Assembly (NCBI RefSeq): GCF_041381155.1
Contig: NC_091135.1
Span: 52,341,997 to 52,405,996, forward strand
DNA: 64,000 nucleotides
Direction of reading: 5' to 3'
Source of the DNA: Argopecten irradians
Lineage: Eukaryota; Mollusca; Bivalvia; Pectinida; Pectinidae
Below the pieces are notes generated by a model. That model was given only the letters and a program-made list of their open reading frames with translations. It was not told the origin of the DNA and did not search any database. Each line of letters starts with the position of its first letter. Positions within the stretch are counted from its first letter, which is position 1. A program made the position numbers and the translations under genes. Shown piece after piece: positions 24,847 through 34,830 of this stretch.

Positions 24847-25401
24847 TCAAAATTCTGTGCCCAGGCCTTGATGGAAATATCCATTCTTGACATAAGGAGT
24901 GCATCCCTTTTTGTACCATCTATGTTTCTGGAATTTCCACCAGCAAGCTCTTGACACATTTCCTTTGGATGTATCATCTACCATTAAGTCTTTCTTATTG
25001 ATCTTTGCCATCTGTTTATGTCGCGGTTTGTCTTTACATTCCACAAACAATCTCCCATGTCTGCGAACATAATAACACCCTGAACACCGAAGTGTTAGCA
25101 CTGTTTTTACTTTGTAGGACCGCATGAACTGTAAGTTGGCATTATTGACGCTGAGCAAGTTTGTCAGTCTGGTAGTTTGTGCTTTATTGCTGTTGATATT
25201 TTGGGACAAATTACACTGAACAAGACCGCCTTGCCGATAAGTAGATACTCCCTTTGAATGAGTTTGATGACTTATAGAAGTTAGTCTACTTGAAACACAC
25301 GGCTGTGATGTAGCTTGCTGCACAGATAATACTGCTGGTCTTAGAGCCGCTGTCAAAATACGACTTCCTATCAATCGTGTGACTTTTCCAAGTATATTCA
25401 T
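24847..25401 (-). CDS. MRPL36: Mitochondrial large-subunit ribosomal protein bL36m (MRPL36)
   Basis: A structural protein of the mitochondrial large ribosomal subunit. The single-exon frame is 184 residues. The L36 core spans about residues 92-131: [19 protein letters not shown], then C-K-D-K-P-R-H-K-Q. It carries the C-x2-C, C and H zinc-ribbon ligands and the terminal PRHKQ typical of bL36. About 90 residues precede the core; they begin [16 protein letters not shown], rich in R, K and hydrophobics and lacking acid residues early on, as in a mitochondrial targeting peptide. The ATG at 25401 is chosen; the codons upstream of it contain no other ATG in the same open frame. A 50-residue basic, aromatic tail follows the core (for example [15 protein letters not shown]); human MRPL36 ends right after HKQ, so this tail is long for the family. 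The absence of introns could be ancestral or reflect a retrocopy; the open frame argues for function. Confidence 0.9.
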   Translation of the reverse strand: MNILGKVTRLIGSRILTAALRPAVLSVQQATSQPCVSSRLTSISHQTHSKGVSTYRQGGLVQCNLSQNINSNKAQTTRLTNLLSVNNANLQFMRSYKVKTVLTLRCSGCYYVRRHGRLFVECKDKPRHKQMAKINKKDLMVDDTSKGNVSRACWWKFQKHRWYKKGCTPYVKNGYFHQGLGTEF

Positions 25402-25824
25402 GGTGATTTCCACTTCACTCCATGTACCTTAAAATAAGAATTTTTGATTGAATGATTATTTAAATCCTGCATTAGGCCTATTCAAACATAAAAATAGATG
25501 ACTATTTCAAAAGTGTGACTGGTCCTTTCAAAATTCTAGGCACTCAGACTGTATATGTATGTAACTTTATCACAGTTTTTGTACCTATTTTCAATCTGAA
25601 GTTTATTCATTAATTAGCATTTTCAAACACATGTTTCTGGTTTTCTAGCATTGAGATTTTAATTGAATTTGATGTACAAGTCACATTAGCTGCAATATTG
25701 TAGCTCAAAAGACTACTAGAAATATAATGGTGTCGTTTTAACGTATAGTAGGCCGGCTACGTTCCGTACTCGTTCTATAGTCACATAACGTATTTGACCC
25801 AATAAGCACCAAGAGCGTTAAAAA
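25402..25824. promoter_or_regulatory. Upstream region of MRPL36
   Basis: Presumed promoter side of the minus-strand MRPL36 gene, with a modest CpG-containing stretch near 25745-25795. No TATA or CCAAT box stands out. An acceptor-like TTCTTATTTTAAG just upstream of the ATG leaves room for a spliced 5' leader. Confidence 0.3.
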
Positions 25825-27470
25825 ACAAGAGGCCCAGAGGGCCTGTATCGCTCACCTGGTTTGTAATGCCAAGTAATATTCTGAATACAGGTTCATTGTT
25901 TTTTCTGAAGGAATTATAATATTAACCTCTAAATCCCCTATTGGGCCCCACCCCTCCTGCCCCCAGGGGGTCAGAGCCAAAATTTACACAAGTTCTGTTT
26001 CCCCTTCCCCCAAGGATGTTTACCCCTTCCCCCAAGGATGTTTATGGCTAAATTTGGTCACAATCCAAGCAAAATTCTAGGACAAGTAGCGATTTAAAGG
26101 ATTTACCTCTAATTTCCCTATTGGGCCCCACCCGTCCTGCCCTGGGGGGGCCAGAGCCAAAATTTACACAAGTTCTGTTCCCCTTCCCCCAGGGATGTTT
26201 GTGGCCAAATTGTGTTACATTCCATGCAGAACTCTATGACTAGTAGTGATCTATAGGATTTACCTCTATTTCCCCTATTGGGCCCCACCCGTCCTACCCC
26301 CTGGGGGCCAGAGCCAAACTTTACACAAGTTCTGTTTCCCCTTCCCCCAAGGATGTTTATGGCTAAATTTGGTCACAATCCAAGCAAAACTCTATGACTA
26401 GTAGCGATTTAAAGGATTTGCCTCTATTTCCTCTATTGGGCCCAACCCCTCCAGCCCCCGGGGGGCCAGAGCCAAAATTTATATAAGTTCTGTTCCTCTT
26501 CCCCAAAGGATGTTTGTGGCCAAATTTGGTTTCATTCCATTCAGAACTCTATGACTAGTAGGGATTTAAAGGATTTACCTCTATTTCCCCTATTGGGCCC
26601 CCCCTCCTGCCCCCGAGGGACCAGAGCCAAAATTTATAAAAGTTCTGTTCCCCTTCCCCCAAGGATGTTTGTGACCAAATTTGGTTACATTCCATGCAGA
26701 ACTCTAGGACAAGTAGCGATTTATAGGATTTACCTCTAATTCCCCTATGGGGCCTCGCCCCTGCTGCCCCCGGGGGGTCAGAGCCAAAATTTATACAAGT
26801 TCTGTTCCCCTTCCCCCAAGGATGTTTGTGGCCAAATTTGGTTACATTCCATTCAGAACTCTATGACTAGTAGGGATTTAAAGGATTTACCTCTATTTCC
26901 CCTATTGGGCCCCCCCCCCCCTGCCCCCGAGGGACCAGAGCCAAAATTTTTACAAGTTCTGTTCCCCTTCCCCCAAGGATGTTTGTGACCAAATTTGGTT
27001 ACATTCCATGCAGAACTCTAGGACAAGTAGCGATTTATAGGATTTACCTCTAATTCCCCTATGGGGCCTCGCCCCTCCTGCCCCCAGGGGGTCAGAGCCA
27101 AAATTTATACAAGTTCTGTTCCCCCTCCCCTAAGGATGTTTGTGGCCAAATTTGGTTACAATCCATGCAGAACTCTAGGACAAGTAGGGATTTATAGGAT
27201 TTACCTCTATTTCCCATATTGGGCCCCGCCCCTCCTGCCCCCGGGGGGTCAGAGCCAAAATTTATACAAGTTCTGTTCCCCCTCCCCCAAGGATGTTTGT
27301 GGCCAAATTTGGTTACAATCCATGCAGAACTCTATGACTAGTAGCGATTTAAAGGAAATGTTGACGGACAGACAGACGGACGGACGGACGGACGGACGGA
27401 CGACGGACGACGGACGCCGCGCCATGACATAAGCTCACTGGCCCTTCGGGCCAGGTGAGCTAAAAATGAA
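25825..27470 (+). mobile_element. Pearl/HINE-type element 1 (non-autonomous Helitron-like) with 157-bp tandem core
   Basis: It begins ACAAGAGGCCCAGAGGGCC followed by GCTCACCTGG, and ends GGCCCTTCGGGCC, CCAGGTGAGC, CTAAAAATGAA: a 10-bp perfect inverted repeat next to a GC hairpin at each end. Inside are about nine units of 154-159 bp (from about 25926, with consensus parts CCTATTGGGCCCC, CAGAGCCAAAATTTA, AAGTTCTGTTCCCC, AAGGATGTTTGTGGC). An ACGG microsatellite follows at about 27362-27410. This left end, tandem core, microsatellite, right end layout is that described for pearl elements of bivalves, later grouped with Helentron-derived HINEs. There is no coding capacity; frames through it are repeat artefacts. 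Confidence 0.8.
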
Positions 27471-27473
27471 GAA

Positions 27474-28954
27474 AAACAAGAGGCCCATGGGCCTTAACGG
27501 TCATCTGACTACATCTTTTGTATTAGCACAACACCATGTAGTCGTTTAAAGATTTTAGCATATTTGACCTCTGTGACCTTGTCGGCTTGAATGAAGATCA
27601 AGGTCATTCATTTGAACAAACTTGGTAGCCCTTCATCCCAGCTTGTCACAGGCCCAATATCAGGTCTCTAGGCCTCCTAGTTATTCTCAAGACGTAGTTT
27701 AAAGATTTTAACTTTTTTGACCCCTATGACCTTGAATGAAGGTCAAGGTCATTCATTTGAACAAACTTGGTAGCCATTCATCCCAGCGTGCTGCAGGCCC
27801 AATATGAGTATCCAGGGCCTTTTGGTTCTTGAGAAGAAATTGTTTAAAGATTTAAGCCTATTTGACCCCTGTGACCTTCAATGAAGATCAAGGTCATTCA
27901 TTTGAACAAACTTGATAGCCCTTCATCCCAGCATGTCAAAGGCCCAATATCAGTTCTCTAGACGTCCTACTTATTCTAAAGAAGTCGTTTAAAATATTTT
28001 AGCCAATTTGACATCAGTGACCTTGAATGAAGGGCAAAGTCATTCATTTTATCAAACTTGGTAGCCCTTCATCAAAACATGCTGCAAGCCCAATATGAGT
28101 ATCCTGGGCCTTTTAGTTCTTGATAAGAAGTCATTTAAAGATTTAAGCCTATTTGACCTCTGTGACCTCGAATGAAGGTAAAGGTCATTCATTTAAACAA
28201 AATTGATACCCTTCATCCTAGCATGTCACAGGCCCAATATCAGGTCTCTAGGCCTCTTAGTTATTCACAAGAAGTTGTTTAAAGGGTTTTTAGCCTATTT
28301 GACCCTGTGAACTTGAATGAAGATCAAGGTCATTTCTTTTAACAAACTTTGTAGCACTTCATCCCATGATGCTGCAGGCCCAATATGAATATCCTGGGCC
28401 TTTCTGTTCTTGAGAAGAAGTTGTTTAAATATTTTAGCCTTTTTGACCCCTGTGACCTTGAATGAAGATCAAGGTCATTCATTTGAACAAATTTGATAGC
28501 CCTTCATCCAAGCATGTTACGGGCCCAATATCAGGTCTCTAGGCCTTTTAGTTATTCACAAGAAGTTGTTTAAAGGATTTTCAGCCTACTTGACCCCTGT
28601 GACCTTGAATGAAGGTCAAGGTCATTTATTTGAACAAACTTGGTAGCCCTTCATCCCAGCATGCTAAAGGCCAAATATCAGTACCCTGGGCCTTCTGGGT
28701 CTTGAGATGAAGTCGTTTAAATTTTTTAGCCTTTTTGACCCCTGTGACCTTGAATGATTCAAGGTCATTCATTTGAACAAACTTGGTAGCCCTTTGTTCC
28801 AGCATGCTACAGGCCAAATATCAGTACCCTGGGCCTTTCGGTTATTGAGAAGAAGTCATTTGAATGAAAAGTTTACGCACGGCGCACGACAACGGACGGT
28901 GCACGATGACAATAGGTCATCCTGACCCTTCGGGTCAGATGACTTAAAAATGAA
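27474..28954 (+). mobile_element. Pearl/HINE-type element 2 with 146-bp tandem core
   Basis: Same architecture as its left neighbour but a different core. It starts AACAAGAGGCCCATGGGCC, then GTCATCTGAC; it ends CTGACCCTTCGGGTCAG, GTCAGATGAC, TTAAAAATGAA. The inner core has about nine units of 140-167 bp containing TGACCCCTGTGACCTTGAAT, CAAGGTCATTCATTTGAAC and CTTGGTAGCCCTTCATCCC. Only a vestige of the microsatellite remains (ACGGACGG near 28892). It lies head-to-tail directly after element 1. Confidence 0.8.
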
Positions 28955-29022
28955 AAGGGGCTATCAAAATAAGACGAAATTGAATTGCAAATCTAAGCTA
29001 TTCAGTTTTGTCAATAGATAAT
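28955..29022. other. Short spacer
   Basis: Unremarkable sequence between element 2 and the next MITE. Confidence 0.3.
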
Positions 29023-29242
29023 CTAGGGCCGTCTTCGATTATACTGTTTGACTGGTTGGACCTAGTTGTTCGTTTATTAATTAAAGACGGACCTGGTAAT
29101 TTTATATTGTTTTCAGACGAGCTTTGGCAAAGCCCTCACAGGCCTGTATCAACATCTGCAGGTCCGTCAGGTTTTATACTTGAAATAATGGCTTTAACCA
29201 ACGGTTGAATCGGTTGTTCCGAATAAACAAAAACGGCCCTAG
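29023..29242. mobile_element. MITE with CTAGGGCCGT termini
   Basis: A 220-bp segment starts CTAGGGCCGT and ends with its perfect inverse, ACGGCCCTAG. Similarity between the arms continues imperfectly for about 40 bases (GACTGGTTGG versus CAACCGTTGG when inverted). A TA or CTAG target duplication is possible. The class cannot be fixed. The open frame across it is incidental. Confidence 0.5.
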
Positions 29243-30017
29243 TTTCTGGTTTTGTGTAGTTTTGGTCTTTATCTATGCCTGGGCAATTGAAATCGAGGCC
29301 TCAAAAAGGGAGAAAAGTGCTTATAGGGACATGGTCGCTTATTGGGTCAAAACAGTATGTAGCATTGGCACTTACAATGCATCATGCATTAAATAATTAG
29401 TGAACGTAATTTTGTAAATGAATATCGTTGGTGTCACCCAAGAATGCAGTAACAATAATGTGTTTCAGTGCTGCAGTATAAACACGAGTTATTTCCCTTG
29501 TCTTATGAACAGATGAATGCTAAATTATGTAAACTTAAGTTTGTCTTCGTTCATGCAGTGACAAGAAATGCTACGTCCCTACCTTATGTGAACATGAATA
29601 AGAGCCAATAACTTATTTTTCTATAATTTACTCGTGCTTTCCATTTGTAGGGAACTTAAAGCAATACGAAAGCATGTTTTGCCCGAATGGCGAATTCGAC
29701 AATCATTTTAACTAACAAAGTCGAGGGTTTACGCAAATCAATTGATTTTTTACACTCAACGATAAGACAATTAAGATAAATAATTGTAAAATGAACTTTT
29801 GTTTATGAATCCTAGCTACTAGCATTTGATTTACAAACCTGAATGGACCGGTCACCCCCGTTCTTTCTATTTTGCTCAACGTCAATCTAGAGCTTGAATG
29901 CAAATAGTGAGTTCTTTACTTCCAAACGTTCCATTAACCAAGACTTTTCTACCTCGAGACAGGTATCACACAACCAAATTTTTATTGAGATTTAATAAGC
30001 ACGTGTTTACTCATCCC
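29243..30017. other. Non-coding
   Basis: No gene supported. It contains GCTTATTGGGTCAAA (29337-29351), the inverse of 25793-25807. Confidence 0.3.
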
Positions 30018-31358
30018 TACACAGCAAAAAGTGCAACGCATGTTTTACATAGTTTGAAAAAACATGTGTTAAACGTTTGTTTGAAACATGCGTTTTACGT
30101 TTGTTTTGGCCACCATGATTAAAAGGTACGTTTGAACGTTTGTTTTCCACCAGATGTAAAACGGACCCTACTAATTACACGTAAAACATTAGTTTTATCA
30201 ATGTTATTGAAGACCTGCAATGTTGTTGTTTTTTGTTTTTGTTTTTTGTTTTTTTTTTTGCAAAAAAATGATACTCCCATATGCAAATACATGTTTAATA
30301 ACCGCTATGGTTTGGTTTCATTTTATCTATAGATGTCTTCTACCAACTTAAAGTGAACCGCATATTAGCCTCATGATAGAATAAAGCAGCTTCAATATCG
30401 TATGGTGATACATGTGAACAGAAGCAAAACCGCTAATGTGGATTCTATCTTTTTAAATTTAAATTTAAATTTTAACAGTTTTGAAGACTAATGCTCTGAA
30501 TAAATATGATCAATATCAGCTGACCAGCGCCTCGTGATGTACAATGTACTAGGTCTACAACTGCGGTTTGATCATCCTCGATACCATATACATAGCTGGC
30601 GTCTGTTTCTGGTTTTGAAAAATAACAGCTTTCCCTACTATATATAGTAGGGGTAGGTTATTGTTTGTTTTCAAAACCAGAAGCAGACACAACATGACAT
30701 ATTCTAATGGCCGGACAAATTTATATTCCGGAAATCTTTATTTATTGTATATTCATAGAATACGTTTAAATGTTATTCTGAGATTCTGTGTAAACATACG
30801 AAGTTTCTTACTTGATGTCTGGACTCTCTGAGCCAGAATTTGAAAACAATTGAACATTGGGCACGACTTCAGTAAAGGTTTTAGCCTTTAAAATCTAAGT
30901 GATAAAGTGACGATAAGGACAAATTGATGTAGGAAAAATAAAATCACCCTAAGATTATGAAATTTATCAATGTAGTCACTCGCTTGTAAATACAACATAC
31001 TATGTATGAAAAAATACCAGTCGTTGGACAGGAACCGAAATTACAAATAAAATGGAATTAAACTTTACTTTTAAAAGTGGCAAATATATGGTGCAACTTC
31101 AAAGACAATGTAAATGTACATAAAAACAAAAAAGGTGGATTTTGTAATAGGATAAAACATATGTATTACATATGTTTTGAAACGTCCGGTTTACATGCGT
31201 TTACGTTTTACGTCTGTTTACCATGCGTATTAATTACACTTGTTTAACACATGTATTACATACGTTTCGTACGTACCTTTTACATGCGTGGTCCTTAACA
31301 TGCGTTTTACATGCGTTTTATAACGTACGTAAAACGTGTATGCACTTTTTCCTGTGTA
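30018..31358. mobile_element. Fold-back (long-TIR) element rich in ACATGCGTTTTAC-like motifs
   Basis: The termini TACACAGCAAAAAGTGCA (left) and TACACAGGAAAAAGTGCA (right, reverse-complemented) are 17 of 18 identical. Imperfect inverted similarity continues inward for more than 100 bases through degenerate repeats of ACATGCGTTTTAC, AAACGTTTG and ACGTACG. Size 1341 bp, no coding capacity. Flanks show only CATC in common, so the target duplication is unclear. Confidence 0.6.
30601..30688. repeat. Palindromic hairpin nested in the fold-back element
   Basis: The arms GTCTGTTTCTGGTTTTGAAA and, inverted, GTCTGCTTCTGGTTTTGAAA flank a perfect 20-bp palindrome CCCTACTATATATAGTAGGG at 30633-30652. It may be a very small MITE or a cruciform-forming site. 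Confidence 0.7.
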
Positions 31359-31997
31359 CATCTTTCCTTGTATTTAGACATTGATTTCAATGATAAAATG
31401 AAAAAAAAAATATAAAAAATACAACCATGAAACAGAATGTAAATGTCAGTCGGTTTCGACTTAAAACAGAACTAGTTCAGACGGGTAGTTCTTCAAATTG
31501 AAAACGGAAAAAGGGGGATATAAAGACATTATTTATAAGATCTTAATAGTTATTATGGAAGACTCGATTTCATGTCTAGATTTCTGAGGAAAATCGGGCT
31601 AGCTGAATATCGTTACATCATTTGTATGTAGTGTATCTAATGTGTAGCATATTTATGTGTAGTTAAATTAAACATATTACATATATATATATCTACCATG
31701 ATTTGTAATGAAACCCATACAAATAAAACGAAATAATTTAGAAGGGTAAGTGATATGGCTTCGTGATCAGCAGAAATCCGATACAAAGGTCCAATTTATA
31801 TGTACCTGACTGTACAATCATAATTGTATACTGTAGTCTTGTAAATTAGAAATGTTTTGATGTTACTGCTGTTAAACGTCTATATATGAAGATCGTCAGA
31901 AAAATCGGACTACAGTTTTGATTTTACAAAAATAATGCACGTCAGTGGTGCGCATATTGATGGCATTAACGAATTTCCACATTGTCAGGCAAGTGTT
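31359..31997. other. Non-coding
   Basis: AT-rich with a short (AT)n near 31680. No gene seen. Confidence 0.3.
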
Positions 31998-32209
31998 CCA
32001 GTCCACCATTGAGTTTCTAAATATTTATGTTTTACAGAAGGCGAAACTAATGTTGAAGCCTTTGGTATTTTCTTTTTTGAAATAATGTTTGTTATCAGAA
32101 ACGATTGTTAGCGAAACATTTGGCCATTGTGTTTCTCCTATGGTTGACAGGAGTAATCCTTACAAGGGCAGGCATGATTGACATCAGTTCCTCCAACACC
32201 ATTTGTAGA

Positions 32210-32246
<37 letters not shown>

Positions 32247-32252
32247 AGTCCA
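31998..32252 (+). mobile_element. Poly(A)-tailed retroposed insertion, unknown source
   Basis: An A34 tract (32211-32244) is followed at once by CCAGTCCA (32245-32252). The same octamer lies at 31998-32005, so the 239 bp between look like a LINE-mobilised insertion with an 8-bp target duplication. Frames that read through as poly-Lys or poly-Phe are artefacts of the tract. The source RNA was not recognised; it is too short to show a gene. Confidence 0.45.
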
Positions 32253-32451
32253 TTTTTCCTTGTTCTCTTTTCGGAGTGATTGTATTAGTTAAGATATTCA
32301 GGCACTGCAGTGGTAAATTGTTCATTGTGTCTCTAGATGTAAAGTCACCTGTTAAAAATCTTGCTGTTGGACTCGAAACCTTATTTGTTAAGATAGTGAC
32401 CAGGTTAGTCTTGTACTGTGCCAATATGTGAAACCATTGAAAGGCCTTTAC
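32253..32451. other. Non-coding
   Basis: No supported feature. The minus-strand frame continues through both sides of the A tract but matches nothing I know. Confidence 0.3.
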
Positions 32452-33220
32452 TTAAAGTTGTATGGTCTATATAACTTTCGCTCTTTTTGTCATAGTGAAA
32501 ACTGTTTAAGTGTTATACATATTTTTCTCCGTCTGTCTGAGGTTTAAATTTTCTAATTTTACCACTTTTTATAAAGTTGGAGCACTGGAAGTATCTTTAA
32601 TTATAAAAGTAAAAAATCTTTTTAACGTGTACACGTGAAAAATAGGCTCGAAAGATGCCGAATCATTCCGAACTCTTCCGAACATCGTCGCGACAATCTC
32701 GAAGTAAAACGAGAGTTGTGAAACCAGGAGAAAATATCAACAATTTTTCATAAACAAAATATGTGGTCGACCTCATCAGACTCTATCTACAAAGAAAATA
32801 ATGCTCGCACATTACAATATTTGATACACAGAACATTTTACGGTAATGTGTAAATTGGATGTTTCAAATACTCAATCTGTGGACATATACTAGCATGATT
32901 TGCTCATATAGGCCAGAAGGAAAACGTAAACAAACACATGTGTGCTTACGCTAGTTACCTGGCTCACCACGTGCAGGTCGTGTCGAACGTCAGTCACGTG
33001 ATACGATTAGGAATCCGACAAAACCCGAAGTCACTGAACATGGCGTTGATTGAAGGCGCTTTATTCAAAACCAGGAATATATGATTCCTAGATTTCGGCT
33101 CACTTATAGGCCGACATATGCTTTTGGGGAGCTAAATCATCAAGTTACATGTCAATGTTTAGATATCAAATGTTTAAGTTACATATCGTTACAGTGAAAT
33201 TAGCAGCAATACAACTTTAA
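32452..33220. mobile_element. TTAA-flanked MITE-like element, family 4
   Basis: Both ends are TTAA followed inward by AGTTGTAT (left AGTTGTATGG, right inverted AGTTGTATTG). Beyond about 12 bp the arms diverge, with a shared TTTCACTG-like patch. Size 769 bp, richer in CpG than the flanks, no coding capacity. The short TIRs make this the least certain of the TTAA elements. Confidence 0.5.
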
Positions 33221-33765
33221 GTTTTCCCGACATATTACGTTGTTTTCACGTATTGGCATACTACGTAGTCTGCCTAGCTACACCCAGGAGTTGTGTGCAC
33301 ACGCACGATATTGTACGAGGCCATCTTTCTTGATATGTTAAACTATGTAGTTTACGTTGTCCGAATGAGTTTGATTATGACTTAACCCACATTTGTATGA
33401 GAATTGTTGATGATCTAAAGAATGCTTCCTCTTCCGAAACTAGTGGTTCTAAATCAATCTGACCTTTTTGATGAGTCTGCGTTCAAATCTAAAATTTGTT
33501 TATAATTTGTCTTTACTTATTTCATAAATTACAAAAGTGCAATGCAGTGATTCATAATGTGAACGGTTTCAGTAAGTTTTTAAGTTACTAATGTATTAAG
33601 CTGTTGTTACTTGTCGTATGACTTGACTTGAGAGAAATGGTTCTACAGAAACACAGAGGGTGTATGTACAAGGATGGGCGTGTCCCGAGCGCGGTATATC
33701 AATAGCGCTTTGTCGCCAGCTGTAAGGGTTGTACTGACCTACCAGCTATAACTAATAACGTTTCA
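33221..33765. other. Non-coding
   Basis: Nothing recognised. Confidence 0.3.
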
Positions 33766-34020
33766 CACTCTACCCCACGTGTCACTACCTCTTTATCGTA
33801 AGTAGGGTTCCATTTCAAATTTAATAAACCCATCTGAAACTTTGATTTATATTTCAGGTAGAGACTTGCTTGCTTAACAGATTGCAGGTAAGTACACAGT
33901 TTTATATGATTCTGATCATATCGTCTTATCACCAAAAATACATATTTTCCATTGAGTAATGTAATGATTGACATGTTTAGTTTGTTACAAACCAAAGTAG
34001 ACTTAATTCATCAATACGGA
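33766..34020 (+). repeat. Direct duplication, copy A, with a 30-nt exon-like segment
   Basis: Homologous to 37143-37388 over about 250 bp (for example CCATTTCAAATTTAATAAA in both). Inside, TTTATATTTCAG precedes 30 nt (33858-33887), followed by GTAAGT. The 30 nt are open only in frame 0, as VETCLLNRLQ. Host gene unknown; it could be a cassette exon, an untranslated exon or part of a dispersed repeat. Confidence 0.5.
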
Positions 34021-34830
34021 CACTATTTAAAATTCGAACTACCAAAGCTGGTCACACAGAAATGGAATACACTGGTCAAACACTACGTCAACCCAACAAA
34101 TTCTAAATGCTTGGGGTCATTATTTTTGTTAGTTGTTTAATAACGAAACTCTTGATTCATTCGACGATAATTTTTTTCAAGATGTATTATAAAATGTTAA
34201 CATAATTTTAAAAAAAGTCATTTAAGGGATAAAAACATGTATTTGTTGCAACATTTGACCACTGAAGGCGTGCAGATTAAAATAAGTAAAAGGTTGAAAA
34301 GCGGAAAAGCTGGTGAATACGACAGCTATGTCTACGAGTTTGTGAAGTAGGGTGACAGTAAATTATTAGACATTTATACTTTATTACTTCACTATTCAAT
34401 TTAATTATTAGATAGGGTGATATACTTGATGGCTGGAAAAGAGGATTTTTAATTTGTACAACGGTAACAAAAAACTCAAAGATGATCTGAATAGCTATAT
34501 TGGTATTTCTCTTATATAATTTTTAAAAAATATATCTGAGCCAATTTCATCCCTCAGAATACTTTTCAAGAATGTGTGAGATATAACCTCTAAAGCGATT
34601 AGGAGGCATTTATGGCTGTGTGGCACGAATCCTTGTTTCTCAAACTATGATATGGAATGTAAGGAGAATTGCTAAAATAACTTGCAAAAAGTTTTTTTTG
34701 ACCACAATAATCCCAATCTGTTGCCATCATGAGAAACATCTTACAAGATGTGTCTTTACCTACAAAAATGTACTTTATTTTATAAATGGTTTACTTAATG
34801 AAGTGGAAATGTCTGACAAAGGTTCTTTTA
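34021..34830. other. Non-coding
   Basis: No gene or repeat recognised between the duplication and the next element. Confidence 0.3.

Noticed and set aside
26551-27432. Open frames of 62 and 123 codons rich in Pro and Ser
   Set aside because: They read through pearl element tandem cores and the ACGG microsatellite.
32095-32431. Open frames of 108-109 codons on both strands
   Set aside because: Both are bridged by the A34 tract (poly-Lys or poly-Phe) and no known protein matches the flanks.
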